The notes beneath the pieces are model-generated. The model searched no databases. It was not told where the DNA came from and saw nothing but the letters and a program-made list of their open reading frames with translations. Shown here in pieces: positions 44,989-52,862 of a stretch of DNA of 64,000 nucleotides. The stretch is from contig NZ_CP076643.1 of assembly GCF_019226825.1 (NCBI RefSeq), positions 992,001 through 1,056,000 on the forward strand. Reading direction: 5' to 3'. Position numbers and translations under genes: made by a program. How positions within the stretch are numbered: position 1 is the first letter of the stretch; each line of letters begins with the position of its first letter. The stretch is from Vibrio ostreae. Its GTDB lineage: Bacteria; Pseudomonadota; Gammaproteobacteria; Enterobacterales; Vibrionaceae.

Positions 44989-47366
44989 TACTTCACCAAC
45001 AAATGTTGTCTGTCCAGAACATTGGTAATGGCGCGATACCAGTGGTCGGAAATTCGGGTTTTATCTTCCGCCCATTCCAGATATCCCCGACTTTCAAAGT
45101 AGCGCATAATGCCAATCACCTCAGGGATGGTCAGTTGAGTACATTCCGATAATTCATCCGGAGAGGCGACTTCCAGTTGCACGATTGAGCGCAGCACAGC
45201 CAGCATGGGTTTGGGCATGGATTCCAGATCATGCGCATCAGGGGTATGAAACAAGCGCACCACAACCTGATGGTTCTCCTTATGACGATGCAAAGAACGG
45301 CGAAAAAAGCGCAACGCCACGGTCGGGTTGCCATCGGAGTAGTGCAACAGAATACGATAGAACCCCAGGCGTGAGCGTTCTTCATCACTGTGCTCTTCAT
45401 CGCCCCATTGGCGGGGAACCAGTAACCCCTCAAAGGATATCGGCGACTGCTTATCCTGATTGATGCGGCTGTCGAGCAATTCACCTAGCTGTACTTCATT
45501 CCAGCGCGGCAAAATAGTCACCCAGTCAAACAGCAGTCGTTCACCACGTGCGCGATCGACAAACCGCCAGCTCGATTTTTCAATTGCCATCACCACACGG
45601 TGATTCTGCTTACTGCGGCGCAGTAAGTTGGTCAGATGCAGTAATCCCTTGAGGCCACCGACGGTCGGCTTAACCAGGCGCTGTGCATTATCAATCGCAA
45701 TCAGATAACTTTGCTCACTCTGTCGCAGCGCCGCGATGATCTGCACTTCACTGGCATCCTCGCTCAGGTTAAGTTCTACCGCCAGTTGGGATAGCAGGTT
45801 ATCCAGACCAGAATAGGGGCAATTGAGATAAACCGGTCGGGCGTTTTTCACTTTATTCAGCAGGCGATGCAACAAGGTCGTGGTGCCAATCCCACGCTCG
45901 CCGGACACCACACACATCGCCGGACTGTCACTGAGCAAATAGCGGCTCAACTGCTGAAATTCATCTTGCGCGTACTCAACCAGGGGACTGTCCATATGGC
46001 CCGGTAGTACATAATCAAAGGTTTCGTCGCCTTTAACACGGGTGTACTCCTGTTCATTACAGCGGTTATTATTCTGCTTGGCCGCCTCGATACGAAACAG
46101 GTAGGCCAGCGCCTGACTGCAAAAGGAATAGCTCGACATCAGTGACACGAGTTGACGTTGTAGCGTGTTCAATCCTATCCAAAGTACACCAAGAACCGTC
46201 GCCGGAATGCATGCCAACCAGGTGCTCTGTTTTTTCTCTGCCCATTTTACCCAAAGTGGTTTATCCGTCTGCTTGTCGATAACCGCAAAGGTGCGCTCTC
46301 GCCATAGCATCAGTACTGAAACCACCATCAGCACAATCCAGACGCTCAGCGCATCGGTGAGCCAGTCATAGAGGGTGTTTTTGGCCAGTAAGGCTAAGGA
46401 TAACTGGACGATCAGGCCGCTGATGACCGCAGTACGAACCAGACGACGAATCGAAGTCTGGCGTAAATCGATCAACGCTTGATTGGACGTGCGACGGGTA
46501 CGATAGAAGTACTCGCTGATCAGACTGATGGCGATGCGACCGCCCAACAGCCACCAGATGGCCCATTGCAGATAGCGCAGCGCCTGCAGGCTCTCCAGCT
46601 GAATAAGACTCTGCAGGACAAGAGTCAGCGCTATCATCCAGGCAATCGTGCGGTTGGCTTTACTCACATACCACACCAGTCGTGCCCAGATAGCCGGTTT
46701 CTGTTTGTTTTGCAGATAAGTACGCCAGAACAATTTGATCAACGGCTGGCTGTGACCCAGCCACCAGAACAAGACGGCAAAGATCACCATGACTCTCAGT
46801 ACCATTCCGCAGAAGGAAAGAGGCGCTCTGCTAACGTTGTGCCATAGAGTATCTAACTGCCTTGTTTGCCAGTGCCATTGATAGTGCAGCATTAAACGCG
46901 CCTGCTGCAGTTCAAGCCGGGCCTGACTGACACCTTCTGAACTGAAACCGGTCAGGACGCTGCGGGTATACACATCACTAAGTTCAAGCAAACGTTGTTT
47001 GCTGCGGGACAAACTGGTCAGGGCTAAATAACTTTGCTGCAGATTAAACCAATTGAGTTCATCCGCTTGCTGCTGGTAGTGCTCCAGCAAGGTCGAAAAT
47101 TCGTCAACCGTGTTCTGCTGTTGCAGCAAAGTTGCTTTCAATAACTGTTGCACACGTTGTTGCTGTGCGCGATCCATCATTGTCCGTTCAGGCAATTCAC
47201 GGACGTTCTGTTCCAGATCCCGCATGCTTTGTGGCGTCTGGGCAACCAGATTGACATCATCGTGCTGCCACTCAGCGGTGACGGAAAAGCTCAGCAGGCC
47301 GAGTAATAATGGTAAGAGCCAAGCTCGTAACCTAAAATGGAGGATAGCCGACATTGACGAGTTCAC
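44988..47366 (-). CDS. Large membrane protein with cytoplasmic P-loop ATPase, linked to MscS
   Basis: 792 residues, no family name recognised. Signal peptide (about 1-31), a periplasmic helical Gln-rich region (about 32-180), about six membrane helices between 185 and 410, then a cytoplasmic P-loop NTPase: Walker A SGERGIGTTTLLHRLL (about 487-502), Walker B-like YLIAIDNAQRL (about 550-560), then an arginine-rich sensor region and a C-terminal winged-helix-like domain (about 725-785, ASPDELSECTQLTIPEVIGI). This resembles AAA/STAND-type regulatory ATPases. Translational coupling to mscS suggests an energy- or ligand-controlled channel. GTG 47366 is used; ATG 47354 is possible. Confidence 0.75.
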   Translation of the reverse strand: MNSSMSAILHFRLRAWLLPLLLGLLSFSVTAEWQHDDVNLVAQTPQSMRDLEQNVRELPERTMMDRAQQQRVQQLLKATLLQQQNTVDEFSTLLEHYQQQADELNWFNLQQSYLALTSLSRSKQRLLELSDVYTRSVLTGFSSEGVSQARLELQQARLMLHYQWHWQTRQLDTLWHNVSRAPLSFCGMVLRVMVIFAVLFWWLGHSQPLIKLFWRTYLQNKQKPAIWARLVWYVSKANRTIAWMIALTLVLQSLIQLESLQALRYLQWAIWWLLGGRIAISLISEYFYRTRRTSNQALIDLRQTSIRRLVRTAVISGLIVQLSLALLAKNTLYDWLTDALSVWIVLMVVSVLMLWRERTFAVIDKQTDKPLWVKWAEKKQSTWLACIPATVLGVLWIGLNTLQRQLVSLMSSYSFCSQALAYLFRIEAAKQNNNRCNEQEYTRVKGDETFDYVLPGHMDSPLVEYAQDEFQQLSRYLLSDSPAMCVVSGERGIGTTTLLHRLLNKVKNARPVYLNCPYSGLDNLLSQLAVELNLSEDASEVQIIAALRQSEQSYLIAIDNAQRLVKPTVGGLKGLLHLTNLLRRSKQNHRVVMAIEKSSWRFVDRARGERLLFDWVTILPRWNEVQLGELLDSRINQDKQSPISFEGLLVPRQWGDEEHSDEERSRLGFYRILLHYSDGNPTVALRFFRRSLHRHKENHQVVVRLFHTPDAHDLESMPKPMLAVLRSIVQLEVASPDELSECTQLTIPEVIGIMRYFESRGYLEWAEDKTRISDHWYRAITNVLDRQHLLVK

Positions 47367-47489
47367 TTAATAAGTTATTGATTATCAAATTAAGTGTAGC
47401 TTAAGCAACTCGAACAGCGGGCCAAAATTTGTGATGGTGCTGCGAATTCAGTGAAGGCGGCAACGATGAACTGCCGTTATCTTTTCATC

Positions 47490-47575
47490 TCCTCATCTCC
47501 TCATCTCCTCATCTCTTTTCAACGTATTCTTTCAAATGGTACTAGCTGGTTATTAGTTATTGGCTATTGGTTATT
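47490..47575. repeat. Two microsatellites: 8 bp x3 and 7 bp x4
   Basis: TCCTCATC is repeated three times without gaps at 47490-47513. At 47548-47575 four heptads follow: GGTTATT, AGTTATT, GGCTATT, GGTTATT, ending 5 bp before the fdhD stop. Both lie between fdhD and the ATPase gene. Confidence 0.8.
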
Positions 47576-47580
47576 AAAAA

Positions 47581-48411
47581 CTAATCGGCCAGATGTCCTT
47601 TGACATCAAACTCGATTTTATCTGCGCCGCTGTAGACCTGAAAACGCAGGCCTTTTGCTCTGGCAATGGTTGTGATGCCGAACTGTTGCGCCAGATCGAG
47701 TCCCATCTGGGTCACGCCGGAGCGGGAGAGCAGTACAGGTATCCCCATCTGGGCAACTTTGATCACCATTTCTGAGGTTAAACGACCTGTGGTATAGAAG
47801 ATTTTATCCTCGCCACTCATGTTGTTAAGCCACATTTCTCCGGCCAGAGTATCCACCGCATTGTGGCGACCGACATCTTCGACAAACGATAACACCTGGT
47901 CTTCAAAGCAGATTGCGCAGCCGTGTACGGCACCTGCCTTTTTATAAGTGTCGTTGTGATGGGTTAACGCTTCCAGAGCGGCATAAATCTGAGACTGTTT
48001 AAGCGGGCGTTGCGGAACCTGATAGTTCTCCAGCTGTTTCATCACGTTGCCGTACATGGTGCCCTGACCACAGCCTGAAGTAACGGTCTTTTTCTTTAAC
48101 GCCGGCTCAAGGTGATCAATGTTTTCCCGGGTAACCACGGCGGCAGAATTGGTCTCCCAATCGATAATGACCGAGTCGAGCGCGTCAGGATCGGAAATAA
48201 AACTCTGATTTTTCAGGTAACCCAGCACCAAAGCGTCAGGCCGTGATCCTAACGTCATCAGAGTCACGATTTCTTTCCAGTTAAGCAGTACGGTCAGAGG
48301 ACGCTCACAAGCGATCGATTTGACCAATTTCTCCCCATATTCGTCATACACGTCTACATCCATGGTTTGTAACGGGTTTTCACTGGTTTTGATAACAGAT
48401 AACTTGCTCAC
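47581..48411 (-). CDS. fdhD: FdhD, sulfurtransferase for formate dehydrogenase
   Basis: 276 residues. FdhD passes sulfur from IscS to the molybdenum/tungsten cofactor and is needed for active formate dehydrogenase. Family features: RPLTVLLNWKE near the N-terminus, the cysteine loop (TSGCGQGTMY, Cys114), HGCAICFEDQVL, VGRHNAVD and RSGVTQMGL. The usual CxxC pair (as in E. coli) is reduced to a single Cys: the second position is Gly. GTG 48411 has AAAGGA 7 nt upstream. It is divergent from DUF3305-DUF3306. Confidence 0.92.
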   Translation of the reverse strand: MSKLSVIKTSENPLQTMDVDVYDEYGEKLVKSIACERPLTVLLNWKEIVTLMTLGSRPDALVLGYLKNQSFISDPDALDSVIIDWETNSAAVVTRENIDHLEPALKKKTVTSGCGQGTMYGNVMKQLENYQVPQRPLKQSQIYAALEALTHHNDTYKKAGAVHGCAICFEDQVLSFVEDVGRHNAVDTLAGEMWLNNMSGEDKIFYTTGRLTSEMVIKVAQMGIPVLLSRSGVTQMGLDLAQQFGITTIARAKGLRFQVYSGADKIEFDVKGHLAD

Positions 48412-48540
48412 TGCGGCATCCTTTTTATAAGGTCAGGTTTCTTTTGCTATACGGTCCGGCTGGGGTGAAACATCAGCTCGCGCCTAAACCCTAGCTAAAA
48501 AGTTGTAAGTGGTCTAATCCAAGTGGCGTAAATTGTGTCT

Positions 48541-48643
48541 AAAGTACCAGAGTCGCCAACTCAAAGTGACGGAGTAACGAGTTAAAGTTCTCAAGCCATG
48601 AATTAAAGTTCAAAAATAACGAACAGATGGCTTAGTTATTGCT
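48541..48643 (+). promoter_or_regulatory. Phased AAAGT repeats and a sigma-54-like promoter
   Basis: AAAGT occurs at 48541, 48563, 48584 and 48605, spaced 22, 21 and 21 bp, about two helical turns. Two of the copies extend to GARTTAAAGTTC (48579-48590 and 48600-48611). A GG-N10-GC element TGGCTTAGTTATTGCT follows at 48628-48643 and agrees with the sigma-54 consensus at 9 of 12 fixed positions. The array is in the fdhD/DUF3305 intergenic region and could be a regulator-binding array on one face of the DNA. Confidence 0.5.
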
Positions 48644-48840
48644 AAGTCACTATTTCAAATCTTGAAAAAACAACGTTCCGGGTGTGCTGAAATCAATTGA
48701 CAGTCACAGACCAGGGCGGCAGTTTTAAAACATCATCTGCACTTTTAAGTGCTTAGATTTGTTCTAGACTATGAAAAAAGGCGCGATGTCGTGCCGATAA
48801 GAAAGTCAGACAGCTTAACGAGAATATTACGGAAACTCCC

Positions 48841-49308
48841 ATGTCAGAACTGCAAATCAAAATCATGGATACAGAAAAGACCGAGACCCTTTGGCCCTTG
48901 GCCTGTGATCTGGTTGAGCACGAGATCACAACCGGAATGTGGATGACCACCCAATGGCAATTAACCGGTTTTGATCTGCATCCGAACCAGGACAGTGCAT
49001 TTATCGCCGTGCTGGAACTGTATCGTGATGAACGAACCGACTATCGTTTCAACCTGAGTTCTCAACAACCTAAACTGTTTCTGGTACTGGAAAATCCAGA
49101 CGCTGAAGGAACCCCTCCAAATATCATTACGCTCACCGCGTCACAGAGCGTGGCAGGCCAATATATGGATGGTGACTATCTGGTGCTTTCGGCCGATATG
49201 CCGCTGCCGATTCAGGCCTGGATGGAAGCCTTTATTGGCCGACATGGCGAATTGCTGGAAGTGAAACGTAAAAAACGCAAAGGGGCGGGCAGAGCCAGTG
49301 GACAATAA
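48841..49308 (+). CDS. DUF3305 formate dehydrogenase-associated protein
   Basis: 155 residues, soluble, matching the DUF3305 family, whose members sit beside DUF3306 and formate dehydrogenase genes. No catalytic motif; a beta-rich domain (about 5-140) and a very basic tail (VKRKKRKGAGR). ATG 48841, with no strong ribosome site. It overlaps the next gene by 11 nt. The likely role is in assembly or maturation of the dehydrogenase, inferred only from gene neighbourhood. Confidence 0.8.
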   Translation: MSELQIKIMDTEKTETLWPLACDLVEHEITTGMWMTTQWQLTGFDLHPNQDSAFIAVLELYRDERTDYRFNLSSQQPKLFLVLENPDAEGTPPNIITLTASQSVAGQYMDGDYLVLSADMPLPIQAWMEAFIGRHGELLEVKRKKRKGAGRASGQ

Positions 49309-49981
49309 TTCGTTTCTTTCCCGCTGGTCAAAGCGCAAACTTGAAGAGCAACATGAGGACCTGGCTTCGTCGGCAGAAGACAGCTCTGGTTCAGAAACCG
49401 GCACGGCAGACATCGACTCAGCCACTCGAACCGATGAACTTGATTCACCGGGTTCAGATCTCGCTGATGGTTTTGAACCACAAACTGGCACCGAGGCAAA
49501 CAGCCTCGCAGAGGACAGTGCCAATGAGCAACCACAGTCGGTCGCTGCCTTACTGGCATCCCAAGCTAGTCAACAAGTAAAAAAAGCAGCGCTGCGTAAG
49601 CTGTTTTTGAGTGGTGAGTTTAGCGAAGTCGATCGGCTTAATGATTACGATCACGATTACTCCAAAGTAAAAAGCTTGTCGACTGAAGTCGCGCAGGGTT
49701 TGCGTGACTGGCTGAACAAGGCCGACGATAAGCCGGAAGATAAGCCTGGCTCAGAGACACAACCTGTGCACAATAAGCCCGAAATAAGTGGCGCAGCTTC
49801 ATCGGATGATCTGGTGGATGAAGAGAGCGATGTTGAAGCTATTAATGTTAATCTCAATGGCACGCCAGGCAGGGAGGATGCGACGGCGCTGGACGGCAAA
49901 CTTGCTGCATCCGCTCAATCTGAAACAGATCGTGCCGATCATCTCGACCACAAGGACGATGAGACTAAATCGACCACTTAA
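49298..49981 (+). CDS. DUF3306 formate dehydrogenase-associated protein
   Basis: 227 residues, very acidic and Ser/Asp-rich, largely disordered. The conserved parts are the N-terminal FLSRWSKRKLEE (about 6-17) and a middle helix pair with ALRKLFLSGEFSEVDRLNDYD (about 98-118), the DUF3306 core. GTG start inside the end of DUF3305. It is followed by a strong terminator, so DUF3305-DUF3306 form their own transcript. Probable partner or chaperone in formate dehydrogenase assembly; function not shown. Confidence 0.8.
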   Translation: MDNNSFLSRWSKRKLEEQHEDLASSAEDSSGSETGTADIDSATRTDELDSPGSDLADGFEPQTGTEANSLAEDSANEQPQSVAALLASQASQQVKKAALRKLFLSGEFSEVDRLNDYDHDYSKVKSLSTEVAQGLRDWLNKADDKPEDKPGSETQPVHNKPEISGAASSDDLVDEESDVEAINVNLNGTPGREDATALDGKLAASAQSETDRADHLDHKDDETKSTT

Positions 49982-50066
49982 TTTCTGATTGTTCAAAAAC
50001 TCTTATCCCTTTAACTATTATCTCGATAACGACCAGGTACATTTTGACCTAATACCTTTTCGACCA

Positions 50067-50093
50067 GATGAGACAATTTGTCTCATCTTTTTT
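50067..50093 (+). terminator. Intrinsic terminator after DUF3306
   Basis: GATGAGACA-ATT-TGTCTCATC perfect stem followed by TTTTTT. It isolates the DUF3305-DUF3306 transcript from the fdh operon. Confidence 0.92.
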
Positions 50094-50155
50094 ATTTGTG
50101 CCGATACATTGATTAGTTTTATTTTTAACCGTTTGTTTTAAATCATTTTTATGGT

Positions 50156-50171
50156 TGGAATGCTAATTGCT
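50156..50171 (+). promoter_or_regulatory. Sigma-54 promoter of the fdh operon
   Basis: TGGAATGCTAATTGCT has GG and GC exactly 10 bp apart and agrees with TGGCACG-N4-TTGCW at 10 of 12 fixed positions. It ends 55 bp before the first gene of the formate dehydrogenase operon. A sigma-54 response regulator is encoded 10 kb upstream. Confidence 0.75.
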
Positions 50172-50226
50172 AAAGTAATCAAAAAGAGCGGGCACTCAAG
50201 ATTCGCTCATATGATGGAAACGAGCA

Positions 50227-51888
50227 ATGTTAAAGCAATATTTACAACAAGCGACATCTCCGAATGGACGTGCACGGTGGTCTGCCATTGAAAACACCGT
50301 TGAACTCACCAATTTAATTCCGCCTACCGTCAGTTACGAAAGTGGCGGGCATACGCTTATTCTTGGTCCAAGCAGCCTTATCGAACGGGCGGCGCTGCAA
50401 TTATCGCAAATGGCGTCTGTCACTCTGTTGTCTGTGGACGGAGAGCCTTCCGAGAGTCATCATCTCTATTATGCAGACAGTGTTGAAATCAGTGGATTTC
50501 TCGGTGCATTCAGTGTTTCGGTCGAAAATCGCGGTCAGGAAATTAATTTGGCTCAGGCCGCAATCTCGCAGGACTGTTTTGATATCGTGCTGGATATGTC
50601 TCTGAATGGCGTTATGACTGAAGAAGTGCCTGTTCCCGGATATTTTCCGGTCGGGCGCGGACATCCCAAGTTGTCTGATGCGTTAGAAGAGATCCCTGAC
50701 CTCATGGGAACCTTCGACAAACCGAAGTATTTCCGTCTCGATACCGATTTATGTGCTCACTCTTCACGAGGTGTGAAAGGCTGCGAACGTTGTGTTGATG
50801 CTTGCCCGGCGGGTGCATTGTCCAGTGAAGGCAGTGACAAAACGGGTCATCGGATTCAGATTAATCCGTATTTATGTCAGGGCATAGGAACATGTGCGAC
50901 ATCTTGTCCCACTGAAGCGATTCATTATGCATTGCCTAACCCGACTGACACACAAAAATTCATTGAGCGTCTGCTACGTAACTATGCGCAAGCCGGTGGT
51001 GAACAGGCTGTCATTCTGATCTGCAGCTCACGTCATGAGCAATATAACCTGATGGCGCTGCAGGCGCTGCCGGATAACGTGATTCCGGTCACTGTGGAAG
51101 AGCTGCCTTCAGTGGGCATGGACTCGTGGTTTGCGGCTTTGGTTAATGGTGCGACTCAAGTGCTGTTTGCAGCCAGTCGTCATATGCCACCTACGGTGAT
51201 GCGTATCCTTAATCAGGAAGTCACGATGGCGCAGACATTCCTGAATCAGCTCGGTATTGATAAAGAGACCGTTGATATTCTTTTTCTCGAATCGCTGCGA
51301 GACGGTACACCGACCCTGTGTACGGAGCCACTCGGACTTCATCTGGGTGAACTGGAAGGCAATAAGCGTCAACGACTGTATCAGGCGCTTGACGCTCTGG
51401 CGGAGCACAAACAGATCGAGCCCGCTATTCAACCTTTGCCTGCGACCGCGGCCTACGGCGCGATTGAATGCTCTACTCAGGATTGTACCTTGTGTATGAG
51501 TTGTGTCGCGGTTTGTCCGACTCGCGCTCTTCATCATGAAGGCGATATGCCATCACTCAAATTCGTCGAGCAAGATTGTGTGCAATGTGGCTTGTGTGTC
51601 AAAGCCTGTCCTGAAAGCGCGCTGACCTCATCCTCACGCATCAATTGGGACAAACAACAACGCCAGGCCGTCGTCACACTGCATCAGGAAGAGCCTGCCC
51701 ATTGTCTGCGCTGTCAGAAACCATTCGCGCCACAATCGATGATCACCATGCTGCAAGATAAGTTACGCGGTCACTCACATTTCTCTGATCAGACTTCGCT
51801 GAATCGTATCGCGATGTGTGAAGACTGTCGTGTTGTGGACGTGTTTGAGTCCATGGCTAACGATCCGGAAAAACAGCTCAATTACTAG
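50227..51888 (+). CDS. Multi-cluster 4Fe-4S protein of the fdh operon
   Basis: 553 residues. It carries four ferredoxin-type Cys groups: CERCVDACP (about 190), the second group CQGIGTCATSCP (about 218-229), CTLCMSCVAVCP (about 420-431) and CVQCGLCVKACP (about 452-463). A final pair of CxxC sites (CLRC, CEDC) near the C-terminus may bind zinc or iron. The N-terminal 170 residues look like a nucleotide- or pyridine-binding Rossmann-type region. It has no signal peptide, so it is cytoplasmic. It is first in the operon, before a TorD-like chaperone. Probably an electron carrier or assembly factor for the dehydrogenase. Confidence 0.88.
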   Translation: MLKQYLQQATSPNGRARWSAIENTVELTNLIPPTVSYESGGHTLILGPSSLIERAALQLSQMASVTLLSVDGEPSESHHLYYADSVEISGFLGAFSVSVENRGQEINLAQAAISQDCFDIVLDMSLNGVMTEEVPVPGYFPVGRGHPKLSDALEEIPDLMGTFDKPKYFRLDTDLCAHSSRGVKGCERCVDACPAGALSSEGSDKTGHRIQINPYLCQGIGTCATSCPTEAIHYALPNPTDTQKFIERLLRNYAQAGGEQAVILICSSRHEQYNLMALQALPDNVIPVTVEELPSVGMDSWFAALVNGATQVLFAASRHMPPTVMRILNQEVTMAQTFLNQLGIDKETVDILFLESLRDGTPTLCTEPLGLHLGELEGNKRQRLYQALDALAEHKQIEPAIQPLPATAAYGAIECSTQDCTLCMSCVAVCPTRALHHEGDMPSLKFVEQDCVQCGLCVKACPESALTSSSRINWDKQQRQAVVTLHQEEPAHCLRCQKPFAPQSMITMLQDKLRGHSHFSDQTSLNRIAMCEDCRVVDVFESMANDPEKQLNY

Positions 51889-51902
51889 GGAAGGAAAACA
51901 TA

Positions 51903-52589
51903 ATGCCAAGTGATCAGGCCATTCAATTTGATCCTGCACAACACCTTGAACAAACCGAACAGGGTGATGATGCATTGCGTTGCGACATTTATCTTTTGCT
52001 GGCGACTCTGTTGCGCGATGTGCCCTCAGCGCCATTAATTGAGTTTCTGACTGATCTGCAAAGCGAAGAGAATGCCACGCCGATGGCGAAGGCATGGCAG
52101 TCACTGTCCGCTGCCGCTCGCGCGGTAAAACGTCCGGATCTGGAACAAGAATACCAACAACTGTTTATCGGCATCGGGCGCGGTGAAGTCGTCCCTTTTG
52201 CTTCCTGGCATTTAACCGGTTCTCTGATGGAGAAACCGCTGGCCGACATTCGTTTCCACCTCAGTCAAATCGGCCTGGAGCGTGATGAAGCGGTAAAAGA
52301 GCCGGAAGATCATATCGCAGCCCTGTGCGAAACCATGGCGTATCTGATCGAAAGCCGGGACATGGTGCAAAAAGCCTTTTTCAACCGTCACATTGCGACC
52401 TGGTACAACAAGCTGGTGGATCAAATGAATCAGGCCGAGCACGCCCAGTTTTATCGCGCTGTGGCCGAGTTGCTGGGCGCGTTTTTGACTCTGGAAAATG
52501 TCAGCCTGACCCAGGCGCCATCCAGTCGCAAGAATACACACAAAATTGAGGTGAAAAACCTCACCGATAAAGCTGAACAGCAATCTTAA
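51903..52589 (+). CDS. TorD/DmsD-like molybdoenzyme chaperone
   Basis: 228 residues, all helical. The TorD-family features are the LEQEYQQLFIGIGRGEVVPFASWHLTG stretch (about 80-106, location only; E-Y-x-x-LF and P-x-x-S-like) and EDHIAALCETMAYL (about 138-151, the E-x-x-DH-IA motif). Such chaperones hold the apo-catalytic subunit, bind its Tat signal and help cofactor loading. The two following genes both carry Tat signals, which fits. 14-bp gap from the Fe-S gene. Confidence 0.88.
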   Translation: MPSDQAIQFDPAQHLEQTEQGDDALRCDIYLLLATLLRDVPSAPLIEFLTDLQSEENATPMAKAWQSLSAAARAVKRPDLEQEYQQLFIGIGRGEVVPFASWHLTGSLMEKPLADIRFHLSQIGLERDEAVKEPEDHIAALCETMAYLIESRDMVQKAFFNRHIATWYNKLVDQMNQAEHAQFYRAVAELLGAFLTLENVSLTQAPSSRKNTHKIEVKNLTDKAEQQS

Positions 52590-52645
52590 CCGATCAGCAC
52601 AGGCTCCAATCATGCGGGTAACAGCAAGAACGGATAAAGGAAGCA

Positions 52646-52852
52646 ATGATGAAAAAAGAACAAAAAGACATCAACCAAAGCAGGCGTGACCTGCTGAAAG
52701 GGTTGGGAACTGCAGCGGTCGCGGGTGCGGTCGTTACGGGCGTTTCTCAGCAAGCCATCGCCAGTGAAACACCGGTGCAGGCAAATAAGAATGAACTGAA
52801 GAAAGGGTATCACGAAACCCAGCACATTCGTGATTACTACGACACGCTATAG
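52646..52852 (+). CDS. Small Tat-signal protein of formate dehydrogenase operons
   Basis: 68 residues. Twin-arginine motif SRRDLLKG (about 13-20) followed by a hydrophobic stretch and an AIAS cleavage-like site (about 37-40), then a short conserved tail HETQHIRDYYDTL. This is the formate dehydrogenase region Tat target family (TIGR02811). ATG doublet after AAAGGAAGCA. It is 10 bp before fdhA. The role is unknown; it may be a small periplasmic partner of FdhA. Confidence 0.88.
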   Translation: MMKKEQKDINQSRRDLLKGLGTAAVAGAVVTGVSQQAIASETPVQANKNELKKGYHETQHIRDYYDTL

Positions 52853-52862
52853 GAGCGCAGCG

